Shown here piece after piece: positions 1 to 8,694 of a stretch of 64,000 nt of DNA. Each line of letters opens with the position of its first letter. Within the stretch, counting starts at the first letter, position 1. The translations under genes and the position numbers were made by a program. Location: NCBI RefSeq assembly GCF_000426725.1, contig NZ_AUFX01000003.1, forward strand, positions 620,001 through 684,000, given 5' to 3'. The notes under the pieces are model-generated. The model was given only the letters and a program-made list of their open reading frames with translations. It searched no databases and was not told the DNA's origin. The stretch is from Sporocytophaga myxococcoides DSM 11118 (GTDB taxonomy: Bacteria; Bacteroidota; Bacteroidia; Cytophagales; Cytophagaceae).

Positions 1-509
<509 letters not shown>

Positions 510-531
510 TTATAATAATGATTATTTATTA

Positions 532-615
532 TCAGCTAAAGTTATAGCAATCCCCGGCTCTGACTATCAGATAATAGTAAGCGTAGGTATAATAGGATTG
601 CATTAAATTCTTCAT
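532..615 (-). CDS. Tyr-rich leader peptide of the tyrS attenuator (27 aa)
   Basis: Translating the minus strand from the ATG at 615-613 gives 27 residues beginning MKNLMQSYYTYAYYYLIV and ending in TGA at 534-532. Seven of the 27 residues are Tyr, six of them inside the eight-residue run YYTYAYYY. It sits just downstream of a promoter-like sequence, ends shortly before an intrinsic terminator, and precedes tyrosyl-tRNA synthetase on the same strand. This is the classic layout of ribosome-mediated attenuation: scarce Tyr-tRNA would stall the ribosome on the Tyr codons and let the downstream gene be transcribed. The distance from the last clustered Tyr codon to the CGGGG segment is 14 bases, suitable for leaving that segment free. 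Function is inferred from layout. Confidence 0.8.
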   Translation of the reverse strand: MKNLMQSYYTYAYYYLIVRAGDCYNFS

Positions 616-634
616 ATTATGTTTTAAGGATAAT

Positions 635-666
635 CTAAATTAATTCATTTTTTTCTGTTAACCAAA
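635..666 (-). promoter_or_regulatory. Putative Bacteroidetes-type promoter for the tyrS leader
   Basis: On the minus strand a TTTG (complement of 663-666) is followed after 20 bases by TAATTTAG (complement of 635-642), seven of eight matches to the TAnnTTTG -7 box. The -33/-7 spacing fits the known Bacteroidetes promoter arrangement. Transcription would begin a few bases to tens of bases before the leader ATG at 615. Confidence 0.6.
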
Positions 667-709
667 CCGAAGTATGAAAGTTTAAAAACTGGAGATTCGT
701 TTAACTTAA

Positions 710-1093
710 CTATAATGGAATTACCTCTTCATAATTTCCACCAATGCCTATGTAATTAACTCTTTTCTTATTTCCGTTAAGAGTCGCTTCATAAAACCTA
801 ACCCCTGCAAAAGCAATATCATCCATAAATTCAGGATAAGAGGTTCTTCCTTCCTGAGTATCTTTAAGTGCATTCAAAACAAGCTGTCGATTAAAGGTCT
901 CAGATATTTCCCTGGGAATAGATACAGCACTATGTAAAATATTTTCTCCTCCTTCAAATCTATATAATATTATTCCAGAAGACACTTCCACGCTATATGA
1001 TTGGACGCCAATAGCAGTGAGATTCCTGACAAGATCCGGATAGCTCTTAGAGCTTTTATACAGTTCATTGATCTTATTGTGTAAATCAGTCAT
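710..1093 (-). CDS. DUF1398 family protein (YbcV-like)
   Basis: A cytoplasmic protein of 127 residues without signal peptide or membrane segment. Its length and pattern (an N-terminal helix, then SYSVEVSSGIILYRFEGG, IPREI, a long helix with an EGRTSYPEFMDDIAFAG-like stretch, and a C-terminal YEA...VNYIGIGGNYEEVIP) resemble the DUF1398 family, sometimes labelled phage envelope protein, whose role is unknown. It stands alone between the tyrS leader and an AraC-type regulator transcribed away from it. No function can be assigned from the sequence; the family call is from memory. Confidence 0.65.
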   Translation of the reverse strand: MTDLHNKINELYKSSKSYPDLVRNLTAIGVQSYSVEVSSGIILYRFEGGENILHSAVSIPREISETFNRQLVLNALKDTQEGRTSYPEFMDDIAFAGVRFYEATLNGNKKRVNYIGIGGNYEEVIPL

Positions 1094-1256
1094 ATATTAT
1101 ATTTTCGTTCAAGTAATGATTTTACCATTTGATTTCCAAATTCAAGGGACCTCATTGAATGTAACATAAGTCACACAAATAAGAAATCATATCATTTGTT
1201 TATAGCTTTTTTTAGACAGATTCTTTATTTATTTTTAAGTCGATTTATTTTAATTC

Positions 1257-2384
1257 ATGGTACAAGGTTTTTTCAATCGGTTAATCATATGGATCATCCT
1301 ACCGGTAATTATATTCTCTCTTTATTATTCCTGGAGAAGACCTCACCAGACCATTTCTCTTATTCCTTACGCAGCTGATACGGCAAACTTTTTAATATAT
1401 TCATACTCTGATTCTTTGAAATCTCCTGAGAAAGCATCTACTGTTTATAATATTAAAGTAAATGACACCCTCATTACATTTAGTTATAAACTTGGAGAAG
1501 GCTACCAGTTTCCTTATGCCGGAGTTACATTATTCGCCAAAGACAACTCTTTTTTTGATCTGACTTCATATGACTACCTGGAGATGGACATTCAGGCAAC
1601 TACAGGTAAAAGACCTCAGGTGATCCTGGGATTGCATGCTACAGGTTTTACCAATCCGGAAAAAACACTTACTTATAGATATCTTGTAAAAGACGTTGAT
1701 CTGAAAAAAGATCAAAGCAAATTCATTATACCTCTTGATAAGTTTATTACTCCTACGTGGTGGTATGCGGAAAACAATGTTTCCGAAAAGGATTTTAAGT
1801 CGCTGGAATTCGATAAGACCAAAATCATTAACATTCAGAATTGCCAGCTGCTGGGTAAAAATGTTCCGGATTCTATTTCAATAAGGGAGTTAAAATTTAC
1901 CAAAAATGTGGGCTTTTTTTATCAAACTGCAGGTGTTGTTTTAATCTGTTATTTTCTAATCATAGGAATCATTTCATTTACACGGAAAAAACCCAAAGAA
2001 CAGGTTCAAAAAATAGAAATTCAATATACGCCTGTACAGATTACCAGTCAATCAGATCAGGATCTTCAGAAGGTGATAAATTTTATTTCAACCAACTACC
2101 AGGATCCGGAGCTTTCTCTTAAGAAAATACAATTGGCAACAGGACTTTCTGAAAATAAAATATCCTCACTGATTAAAGACTCATTCAGTCTTTCTTTTAA
2201 ACAATATCTCAATAATTTGCGCCTTACCGAGGCAAAAAGGTTGTTAATGGATTTAACCCTACCTGTATCTGACATTGCTTATAAAGTTGGCTATGGAAAT
2301 ATTTCTCACTTCAATAGGGTATTCAAAGAATCTTTAGGTATCTCACCTAATGACTATCGCAAGAAAAATAAGGCTCAGATTTAA
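1257..2384 (+). CDS. Membrane-spanning AraC-family regulator with a possible carbohydrate-binding ectodomain
   Basis: The 375-residue protein has a first membrane segment at about residues 8-24, an extracytoplasmic domain at about 26-218, a second membrane segment at 219-242, and a C-terminal AraC-type double helix-turn-helix at about 268-371 (VSDIAYKVGYGNISHFNRVFKESLGISPNDYRKK). The ectodomain (YAGVTLFAKDN...FDLTSYDYLEMDIQAT) has the beta-rich pattern of galactose-binding-like or CBM-like jelly rolls; this is a fold guess. The architecture suggests a one-component sensor that binds a ligand outside the inner membrane and DNA inside. The next gene is a GH5 endoglucanase on the same strand, so cello-oligosaccharide sensing is a reasonable inference. 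The HTH call is firm; the ligand is unknown. Confidence 0.85.
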   Translation: MVQGFFNRLIIWIILPVIIFSLYYSWRRPHQTISLIPYAADTANFLIYSYSDSLKSPEKASTVYNIKVNDTLITFSYKLGEGYQFPYAGVTLFAKDNSFFDLTSYDYLEMDIQATTGKRPQVILGLHATGFTNPEKTLTYRYLVKDVDLKKDQSKFIIPLDKFITPTWWYAENNVSEKDFKSLEFDKTKIINIQNCQLLGKNVPDSISIRELKFTKNVGFFYQTAGVVLICYFLIIGIISFTRKKPKEQVQKIEIQYTPVQITSQSDQDLQKVINFISTNYQDPELSLKKIQLATGLSENKISSLIKDSFSLSFKQYLNNLRLTEAKRLLMDLTLPVSDIAYKVGYGNISHFNRVFKESLGISPNDYRKKNKAQI

Positions 2385-2421
2385 ATACACATAACTATCT
2401 ATCTTCCAACAAATTAAAACA

Positions 2422-2540
2422 TTTACAAAGAAAGTCTCTTTTTTTGCAAAGTCACTAAATCTGCATCTTCACTTCAACAAAAAATAAACTATTAATCAAC
2501 AACTTAAATCTTTTACAAAGAAAACTGCAATTTCTGCAAA
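2422..2540 (+). promoter_or_regulatory. Duplicated operator-like site upstream of the GH5 gene
   Basis: The motif TTTACAAAGAAA followed after 11 bases by TGCAAA occurs twice, at 2422-2450 and 2512-2540, exactly 90 bases apart and with identical internal spacing. A third partial copy, TTTACAAA, lies at 2598-2605. Two half-sites about two helical turns apart are what AraC-type double-HTH proteins recognise. The sites lie between the AraC-type gene and the GH5 gene, upstream of a good -7 box. Binding by that regulator is inferred. Confidence 0.5.
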
Positions 2541-2626
2541 TCATTTATAAACACCTAATAATCTATCACTTACCAAAAAGCAAAAAGGAAATCATTTTTT
2601 ACAAATTCAATTTCATAATTGCCAGA

Positions 2627-2634
2627 TAGTTTTG
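2627..2634 (+). promoter_or_regulatory. -7 promoter box of the GH5 gene
   Basis: TAGTTTTG is a perfect match to the Bacteroidetes -7 box TAnnTTTG and lies 22 bases before the ATG at 2657. No TTTG -33 box stands 19-21 bases upstream, which fits a promoter that needs an activator. Confidence 0.55.
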
Positions 2635-2656
2635 CATTAAAACAATATCAAATCAT

Positions 2657-3652
2657 ATGAAAACACATGCAAAACGCTTATCAGTAATTTTGTTGTTAGT
2701 ACTGGGCTTTTCGATTCAATCATCCGCGCAACAGTCAATTGTAAGGAAATATGGTCAGCTTTCAGTCAATGGAAATTACATCGTCAGTGAATTCGGGGAC
2801 ACGGTTCAGCTTAGGGGCATGTCTATGTTCTGGAGCCAATGGATGAGCCAATATTATACTGAACAAACCCTGACCTGGCTTCGCGACGATTGGAAATGTA
2901 CAATTATCAGACTAGCGATGGGAGTTGATGAAGACGGAGGTTATAAGGAAAACCCAAATGAATTATTTAGAATTATAGATATGGTTGATGTTGCTATAAA
3001 ACTTGGTATGTATGTGATCATCGATTACCACAGTCATCATGCTCATAAAAACCCTGAATTGGCAAAGAAATTCTTTTCCACCATGGCAAGAAAATATGGA
3101 AAATACCCGAATGTTATTTATGAAATCTACAATGAACCATTGCAGGATACCTATTGGAAATCATCTATCAAGCCCTATGCAGAACAGGTTATCAAAGCCA
3201 TTCGTGAGCATGACCCGGATAACATTATAGTTGTAGGAACAAGACAATGGTCCCAAATGGTCAGCGAAGCTGCTGAAGATCCGATTCAGGATAAGAATAT
3301 TGCTTATACCCTGCACTTTTATGCGGTTTCTCACGGACAATATTTAAGAGATGAAGCGGAAAAGGCTATGAAGAAAGGAGTAGCCTTGTTTGTTACCGAA
3401 TTTGGTACCTGCGATTATTCCGGAAACGGAAAATTTGGACCTGAGGAAACTAACGAATGGTTTGCATTTCTTGACAAATATAAAATCAGTTGGTGCAACT
3501 GGTCAGTAGCCAATAAAAAAGAAACTGCGTCTATATTACTTCCTGTTTCCGACATATCTCACTGGTCAGAAACAGATCTAACTCCTTCAGGTCAGTATAT
3601 CAGGAATGAACTTATTCTTAAGAACACCCCTATTCTGAAACGGAAAAAGTAA
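2657..3652 (+). CDS. GH5 family endoglucanase (cellulase)
   Basis: Hydrolyses internal beta-1,4-glucosidic bonds of cellulose or related glucans by a retaining mechanism. The 331-residue protein has a signal peptide (about residues 1-24, ending SSAQQ) and one GH5 catalytic domain. The acid/base is E160 in VIYEIYNEP and the nucleophile is E248 in LFVTEFGTC; R85 in TIIRLAMG, HSHH at 125-128 and W282-region residues line the usual active site. It resembles subfamily GH5_2. There is no carbohydrate-binding module and no T9SS sorting domain, so the enzyme may stay in the periplasm or leave by another route. The membrane AraC-type regulator upstream and the repeated sites suggest inducible expression. 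Confidence 0.93.
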   Translation: MKTHAKRLSVILLLVLGFSIQSSAQQSIVRKYGQLSVNGNYIVSEFGDTVQLRGMSMFWSQWMSQYYTEQTLTWLRDDWKCTIIRLAMGVDEDGGYKENPNELFRIIDMVDVAIKLGMYVIIDYHSHHAHKNPELAKKFFSTMARKYGKYPNVIYEIYNEPLQDTYWKSSIKPYAEQVIKAIREHDPDNIIVVGTRQWSQMVSEAAEDPIQDKNIAYTLHFYAVSHGQYLRDEAEKAMKKGVALFVTEFGTCDYSGNGKFGPEETNEWFAFLDKYKISWCNWSVANKKETASILLPVSDISHWSETDLTPSGQYIRNELILKNTPILKRKK

Positions 3653-3714
3653 GATTAACAGATTTGGTCATGTAATTTCTATTTCAAAGTAAATGGACCT
3701 CGACCCTATTATAT

Positions 3715-3738
3715 AGAGACGCCATGCATGGCGTCTCT
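3715..3738. repeat. Perfect 24-bp palindrome, REP-like
   Basis: The sequence agagacgccatg is followed directly by its exact reverse complement. About 110 bases on, catgccgtctctac (about 3846-3859) repeats part of it. The GC-rich palindrome in an AT-rich spacer resembles dispersed palindromic repeats of other genomes. The rest of the 333-base spacer (3653-3985) shows nothing else that can be supported. Confidence 0.6.
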
Positions 3739-3985
3739 CTGTCCACTAGAGCTGCATTTTAATTTACATGAATACAAAAGTGAGAAATGTTATATCTGCA
3801 ATATTTTCCATAATCGTTCTTTATCAAAGCTTTTGAGCCACCAGCATGCCGTCTCTACCTTTCATAGGCATACTTAAGTAAATTACCCATTGCTTCGTGA
3901 AATTAAATTTTAATTTTTAATGTACTCATCAAAAATATTATTGACCTTCATCCGTCAATAGATTTACACGCACATAGTTTTTCTG

Positions 3986-5134
3986 ATGAGTATATTAAAA
4001 AAAGCAATGATTATATTATTATCAATCTTACTGTTATTAACCCTTGCTGCAGTCATCATATTTCAGCAAAAATCTTTTGGTAAAAATCCGTCCGGAGCCC
4101 GTCTTGAAAAGATAAAGCAATCCCCTAACTATAAAAACGGTAGTTTTCAAAATCTTTCAGAAACCCCAACTATGGCCGAAAATGGTTCATACTGGCAGCT
4201 TTTGAAGGAATACTTCTCTAAGAAACAGAATACTGAGCCTTCCACAAATATCCCTTCTGTTAAAACTGATCTTAAAGCCGCCGCATCTCAGGAACCTTCA
4301 ATTGTCTGGTTTGGCCACTCTTCTTATTTTATTCAAATAGATGGATTAAATATTTTAGTAGATCCTGTTTTTAGTGAACGTACCTCCCCTGTGAAATATG
4401 CAGGTTCAAAAAACTACCCAGGTACACGTATTTATTCTGTTGAAGACTTTCCACAGATAGATCTACTTATCATAAGTCATGATCACTATGATCATCTGGA
4501 TTTTGAAACCATCACTAAACTGGTTCCCAAAGTAGAAAGAGTTATAACTCCGCTTGGAGTCGGCGAACATTTGGAGTTCTGGGGCATACCGCAAAATAAG
4601 ATTTCGGAATTTGACTGGTGGGAAGAGACGAGTATTTCAGATAATATTAAATTAGCCATTACACCTGCAAGGCATTTTTCCGGTCGAGGCATTTTGAATA
4701 GAAACCAAACGCTATGGGCTTCTTTCGCCTTGATTACCCCATCTCACAGATTGTTCCTTGGCGGAGACTCCGGCTATGATACTCATTTTAAAGAAATCGG
4801 TAATAAATACGGTCCATTTGATATCGCACTATTGGAATCAGGGCAATACAATGAGATGTGGCCATACATCCATATGCTCCCAGAACAAACTGTGCAGGCG
4901 AATATTGACCTGAAGAGTAAAGTTTTATTTCCTGTACATTGGGGTAAATTTACACTAGCATTACATGCCTGGAATGAGCCAGTAGAAAGGGTTTTAAAAT
5001 ATGCTCAACGAACTGAAGTGAAAGTCACCACACCAATGATCGGGGAAAAAGTATTATTAAATAAGCATTATCCTGTTAGTCACTGGTGGACTTTGACTCA
5101 GCCTTTAAATGCAGAAGCAGAGATCTTAAATTAA
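3986..5134 (+). CDS. Metallo-beta-lactamase-fold hydrolase, NAPE-PLD/UlaG-like
   Basis: A 382-residue protein with an N-terminal membrane anchor or uncleaved signal (about residues 7-27), a linker, and an MBL-fold domain from about residue 103. The metal-binding motif is HDHYDH (H165, H167, D169, H170); further ligands lie in ARHFSGRG, GGDSGYD and PVHWGKF. The order and the WFGHSSYFIQIDGLNILVDPVFS opening match the N-acyl-phosphatidylethanolamine phospholipase D-like branch, commonly linked to membrane lipids or L-ascorbate 6-phosphate lactonase-like reactions. The substrate cannot be told from sequence. It is a single-gene unit ending in a strong terminator. Confidence 0.85.
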   Translation: MSILKKAMIILLSILLLLTLAAVIIFQQKSFGKNPSGARLEKIKQSPNYKNGSFQNLSETPTMAENGSYWQLLKEYFSKKQNTEPSTNIPSVKTDLKAAASQEPSIVWFGHSSYFIQIDGLNILVDPVFSERTSPVKYAGSKNYPGTRIYSVEDFPQIDLLIISHDHYDHLDFETITKLVPKVERVITPLGVGEHLEFWGIPQNKISEFDWWEETSISDNIKLAITPARHFSGRGILNRNQTLWASFALITPSHRLFLGGDSGYDTHFKEIGNKYGPFDIALLESGQYNEMWPYIHMLPEQTVQANIDLKSKVLFPVHWGKFTLALHAWNEPVERVLKYAQRTEVKVTTPMIGEKVLLNKHYPVSHWWTLTQPLNAEAEILN

Positions 5135-5136
5135 AA

Positions 5137-5172
5137 AATAAGGATTCCAGATCTAGATTTGGAATCCTTATT
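5137..5172 (+). terminator. Intrinsic terminator after the MBL-fold gene
   Basis: A 13-bp perfect stem (aataaggattcca with tggaatccttatt) around a 10-base loop, followed by a T tract, starts three bases after the stop codon at 5134. Confidence 0.85.
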
Positions 5173-5349
5173 TTTTTACAAGTTTTTTCATTCTTTACTA
5201 ATGGATTGGCTTTTTACAAGTTAATATTGTCTTCACCAGAAAAATCATAAAATACTGATCAATAACATTTTCCTTTAAATCCGGTTTTATTAATCCAAAC
5301 AAAAATTTGGCAAAATCCTTTATTTTCTGAAGATTACGAGGTAATTTGT

Positions 5350-6501
5350 TTGATAAATCTATCATTTCCTGAAGTGAATACTAAAGCATATAAACTTTTA
5401 TTGCTATTTGTATTTTGTCTGATATCAACCCTAAAAGGTCAGGATGACCAGCAGGCCTTATTGCTTGCCCCTGCAAAATCAGGTGGTGTATGGGGGTTTA
5501 TTAATCCTTCCGGAAGCTGGGTAATAGCTCCGCAATATGGAGAAGCCAATAATTTTCATGACAACGTTGCCGAGGTGGTTCAATATACCAAAGATGATAT
5601 CAAGAATGGTTTTATTGATAAAAATAACAACTGGGTAATTCAACTACCAGAATTTAACTTTTCACATTTTTCCGAAGGACGATTGGCATTTCTTGAAAAC
5701 GGATTATATGGATTTATGGATTCCGTAGGAAAAAAAGTGATTCCCGCTCAATTTCGCTTTTGTAGCAACTTTGAAAATGGAAAGGCTATGGTTGTATTTA
5801 AAAGCGGAAAAGCCGGTTATATCAATAGAGAAAAAAAACTTCTGATCTCTCCTCGCTGGGACACAGCCTTCAACTTCCAAGGAAACTTCGCAATTACTGG
5901 AAAAAAAACTGCTGATGGTAAATTCCTATATGGTGTCATTGATAACACCGGAAATACTCTTGTACCCTATCAATACAGCTGGATAACAAACTTCAGTGAA
6001 GAAAAAGCTTTTGCCAACCAAGGGGGAATATATGAAAATGGCAGAATCAACGGAGGAACCTGGATGATCATAAACATGAAAGACCAGGCTGTATTACCTC
6101 TTAAAGACACCACACTCATTGTTGAAATTGATAATTATGATGAGGCTTATTCAAATCTGCTCAAATTCAGAAATGATGTAGCATGGTTTCCTGGAAGGGT
6201 TAATGGTGAAATATTATATGGCTTAATCAATACCTCAGGCAAATGGGTCGTACGTCCCACCTATAAAGTAGTTAACAAAATAAACGAAGGCCTTACAGCT
6301 ATCTTTATTAATGGTAGAATGGGATTCATTGATCTTAAAGGGAAAGAAATTATTCCATGCAAATTTGAATCTACAGGAGCCTTTCATAACAATCTCGCCT
6401 GGTTTAAAGAAGGTAAAAAATATGGATTCATTAATAAAAACGGAGAAGTTGTAATCCCTGCAAAATTTGAAGATGTCCGTGATTTTATGGTAGTAAAATA
6501 A
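5350..6501 (+). CDS. Secreted WG-repeat protein
   Basis: A 383-residue exported protein. The reading frame starts at TTG (5352 reads in the TTGATAAATCTA context beginning at 5350-5352), because no ATG precedes the signal peptide (about residues 13-31, ending KGQ). The mature part is made of WG/KWGFI-type repeats: GVWGFINPSGSWVIAPQYGEA, GLYGFMDSVGKKVIPAQF, KAGYINREKKLLISPRW, LYGLINTSGKWVVRPTY and KYGFINKNGEVVIPAKFE. Such repeats form beta-structured surfaces of unknown binding target. No sorting domain is visible. It is transcribed toward the MerR gene, from which it is two bases away. The exact start codon is uncertain. Confidence 0.85.
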   Translation: MINLSFPEVNTKAYKLLLLFVFCLISTLKGQDDQQALLLAPAKSGGVWGFINPSGSWVIAPQYGEANNFHDNVAEVVQYTKDDIKNGFIDKNNNWVIQLPEFNFSHFSEGRLAFLENGLYGFMDSVGKKVIPAQFRFCSNFENGKAMVVFKSGKAGYINREKKLLISPRWDTAFNFQGNFAITGKKTADGKFLYGVIDNTGNTLVPYQYSWITNFSEEKAFANQGGIYENGRINGGTWMIINMKDQAVLPLKDTTLIVEIDNYDEAYSNLLKFRNDVAWFPGRVNGEILYGLINTSGKWVVRPTYKVVNKINEGLTAIFINGRMGFIDLKGKEIIPCKFESTGAFHNNLAWFKEGKKYGFINKNGEVVIPAKFEDVRDFMVVK

Positions 6502-6503
6502 CT

Positions 6504-6863
6504 TTACTTCCCATCTTCTTTTATTTGTTTAATTCTTTTTCGAATTAAAGATTTTACTTCATTTAACCTTAATATTTTTTCGTCCAGCAAGGCTATTCGA
6601 CTTTCAAACAGTTCTATCCTTTCATCAATTGTGAGTGTTTTATTCGCCCAGGCATCTATTAATTCTTTTATTTCCTGCAAAGAAAATCCCAAATACTTGG
6701 CTCGCTTTATTATCTCCAATCGCTCAATGATCTCTGCTGAATATTCTTTATAATTATTATCTCTCCTTTGTCTTTTATTAATTTTTATCAAACCTATTTT
6801 TTCATAATACCTGATAGTGTCTCTTGAAAGACCCGTTTTCAATGAAATTTCGCCTATGAGCAT
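6504..6863 (-). CDS. MerR-family transcriptional regulator
   Basis: DNA-binding regulator of about 119 residues. The start MLIGEISLKTG is preferred over an upstream ATG at 6890 because the MerR fold normally begins there. The winged HTH (IGEISLKTGLSRDTIRYYEKIGLIKINKRQRRDNNYKEYS, with RYYE core) is followed by EIIERLEIIKRAKYLGFSLQEIKELIDAW and a coiled-coil dimerisation helix. No Cys metal-binding pattern is present, so it is unlikely to be a metal sensor. It is divergent from a SAM-dependent methyltransferase 132 bases away and may regulate it; that is inference. Confidence 0.88.
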   Translation of the reverse strand: MLIGEISLKTGLSRDTIRYYEKIGLIKINKRQRRDNNYKEYSAEIIERLEIIKRAKYLGFSLQEIKELIDAWANKTLTIDERIELFESRIALLDEKILRLNEVKSLIRKRIKQIKEDGK

Positions 6864-6995
6864 AATCGAATATACTTTTTTCCCAAACATAAAAAATTTT
6901 TCTTGACCATGGAGTAGACTCCAACGTTATCTTTGCTTTCACATCCGGATGATATGCGCAACTTATAGTGTTATAAACCTATTGTATTGATTATT

Positions 6996-7766
6996 ATGAA
7001 TGAAAATAAGATTAAATGGAATAGTTCCTTATATGATAAAAAGCACCAGTTTGTATCCAATTATGGAGAAGATCTTGCTAAACTTTTGGATCCTCAAAAG
7101 GGTGAGTATATTCTTGACCTTGGATGTGGAACAGGTCAGCTGGCTTCAGTTATAGCAACTTCAGGAGCTTTCGTTGAAGGAGTTGATCACTCTGAAGACA
7201 TGATTAATACTGCAAAAGAGACCTATACTGATATTCCTTTTCATGTTGAAGATGCAGAAAGCATGAATTATAAAATGAAGTACGATGCTATCTTTTCTAA
7301 TGCCGTATTTCACTGGATTGCAAACCCTGCAAAGGTTACCAATAACGTTTACAATGCTTTAAAACATGGAGGCCGGTTTGTTGCTGAGTTTGGAGGAAAA
7401 GGAAATGTGGATCATATGCTAAATGCATTGGACAAAGCATTTATTGACAAAGGGCATACAGAAAATGTTAACATACGATTCTGGTATTTCCCTTCGATAG
7501 GTGAATTTACCTCTCTTCTTGAAAAGTCAGGCTTCAGAGTTATCTATGCAGTCCATTTTGACAGGCCAACAGAGCTAGCAGATAAAGAAAATGGCGTGAA
7601 AGACTGGTTCCGTATGTTTGGTGAAAAGTTCTTTAATGGTCTTTCCAATCAAGAGATTGAAGAAGTTCTTGAGATAACGCAGAACGCTTTAAAAGATAAA
7701 ATTTTCCGGGATGGGAAATGGTTTGCAGACTATGCGAGAATAAGAGTTATTGCCATTAAATCATAA
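6996..7766 (+). CDS. Class I SAM-dependent methyltransferase, trans-aconitate methyltransferase-like
   Basis: A cytoplasmic methyltransferase of 256 residues from the ATG at 6996; a TTG nine bases upstream is possible but less likely. Motif I is ILDLGCGTGQLA, followed by the acidic GVDHSEDMI strand and the motif IV region YDAIFSNAVFHWI. The opening KWNSSLYDKKHQFVSNYGEDL and the FHWI motif are typical of Tam-like enzymes acting on small carboxylic acids, but the substrate is not determined. It is divergent from the MerR regulator and followed by a terminator. Confidence 0.85.
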   Translation: MNENKIKWNSSLYDKKHQFVSNYGEDLAKLLDPQKGEYILDLGCGTGQLASVIATSGAFVEGVDHSEDMINTAKETYTDIPFHVEDAESMNYKMKYDAIFSNAVFHWIANPAKVTNNVYNALKHGGRFVAEFGGKGNVDHMLNALDKAFIDKGHTENVNIRFWYFPSIGEFTSLLEKSGFRVIYAVHFDRPTELADKENGVKDWFRMFGEKFFNGLSNQEIEEVLEITQNALKDKIFRDGKWFADYARIRVIAIKS

Positions 7767-7772
7767 AACATA

Positions 7773-7811
7773 AAATCCCGAGGCTATATAACAACATAGG
7801 TCTCGGGATTT
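7773..7811. terminator. Bidirectional intrinsic terminator between convergent genes
   Basis: A 10-bp perfect stem (aaatcccgag with ctcgggattt) around a 19-base loop lies between the methyltransferase (stop 7766) and the minus-strand gene whose stop is at 7835. T-rich sequence follows on both strands. Confidence 0.75.
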
Positions 7812-7834
7812 AATTTTAATATTTAACGATTTGA

Positions 7835-8128
7835 TTAATCTTTAAAACTTAAGCCTTCTTTCTTCAAGGCTTCTCTAAGTTTAGGCATTGCAGAAGGACC
7901 AATTCCATGTAACTGCAAAATTTCCTTTTCACTGTATTGACACAACTGTTGAAGTGATCTGATATCCTTTCCTTCTAGTGCACGTCTGGCAGGAGCTGAA
8001 ATTAAAGATAGGAAACCAGTAGCAGGTTTACGCATTTCTTCACAAACAGGACAGACAGGACAGTCACTGCTCTTATAAAATTGATGACCTTCATTGCAGG
8101 TTCTCAGACTTTTCTCAGAAGTGGACAT
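7835..8128 (-). CDS. Small protein with Zn-like CxxC motif and RNA polymerase alpha-CTD-like HhH domain
   Basis: About 97 residues from MSTSEKSLRT at 8128; an ATG at 8155 would overlap the previous gene. The N-terminal part has a cysteine cluster (CNEGHQFYKSSDCPVCPVCEE) suggesting a zinc site. The C-terminal half (ISAPARRALEGKDIRSLQQLCQYSEKEILQLHGIGPSAMPKLREALKKEGL) carries the helix-hairpin-helix pattern of the RNA polymerase alpha C-terminal domain. Such stand-alone proteins occur in Bacteroidetes and may bind DNA or RNA; their role is not known to me. It lies 13 bases after the DUF6495-like gene, probably in one operon. Confidence 0.8.
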   Translation of the reverse strand: MSTSEKSLRTCNEGHQFYKSSDCPVCPVCEEMRKPATGFLSLISAPARRALEGKDIRSLQQLCQYSEKEILQLHGIGPSAMPKLREALKKEGLSFKD

Positions 8129-8141
8129 ATTTATAGTGGCA

Positions 8142-8615
8142 TTAATCCAGAGCAAGACAAAGAGTTTTAAAGAGATTACCCTCTGTAATAAAACAGCCTC
8201 TCTGTGTCATTTCAAATAATTCAATTTCTCTTTTTTTCTGATATTTTTTTTCTGAAGTATACACTTTAAGTCCATCGGGGGGACACACCATTGACTTTTT
8301 TATATACTCCTGAGAAGTAAAATCAGCATCTGTATCTCCTTCAGCTTTCATTCCAACCAACACCAATTTATCTCCCAGACATTGAAATGTTATCAGTTCT
8401 TTTTTTTCTCTGTACTCCAAAAACTGTACATTTCTCATTATCGTTTCGAAAACCATATCACTGAAAAGTTCAATAAGTCGTTCAGCTTTAGCTGGCTCTA
8501 CATTTTTCATTCGCTCCCAGTCTTCTGCTGCAATACCATTTACGACAAGGTAATTAACAAACTCATTTTCCATTTCCTTCAGCTCTTCGAGACTCAGGAG
8601 TTTGTATTCTGACAT
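8142..8615 (-). CDS. Conserved hypothetical protein, DUF6495-like
   Basis: A cytoplasmic 157-residue protein beginning MSEYKLLSLEELKEMENEFVNYL. The pattern VNGIAAEDWERMKN..PAKAERLIELFSDMVFETIM is what I recall of the Bacteroidetes-specific DUF6495 family. No catalytic motif is evident; the C-terminus contains a TQRGCFITEGNLFKTLC stretch with two Cys. It is co-directional with the alpha-CTD-like small gene immediately downstream. Function unknown. Confidence 0.65.
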   Translation of the reverse strand: MSEYKLLSLEELKEMENEFVNYLVVNGIAAEDWERMKNVEPAKAERLIELFSDMVFETIMRNVQFLEYREKKELITFQCLGDKLVLVGMKAEGDTDADFTSQEYIKKSMVCPPDGLKVYTSEKKYQKKREIELFEMTQRGCFITEGNLFKTLCLALD

Positions 8616-8694
8616 TTGAATTTCTATTTATTTTATTTGAAGTACACATTATCCGTATCAATCTTAATAATCTATTATCGAAAATAAACTATCT

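Noticed and set aside
1196-1378. 60-residue plus-strand ORF overlapping the AraC-type gene start
   Set aside because: It overlaps the well-supported regulator in another frame and has no motif.
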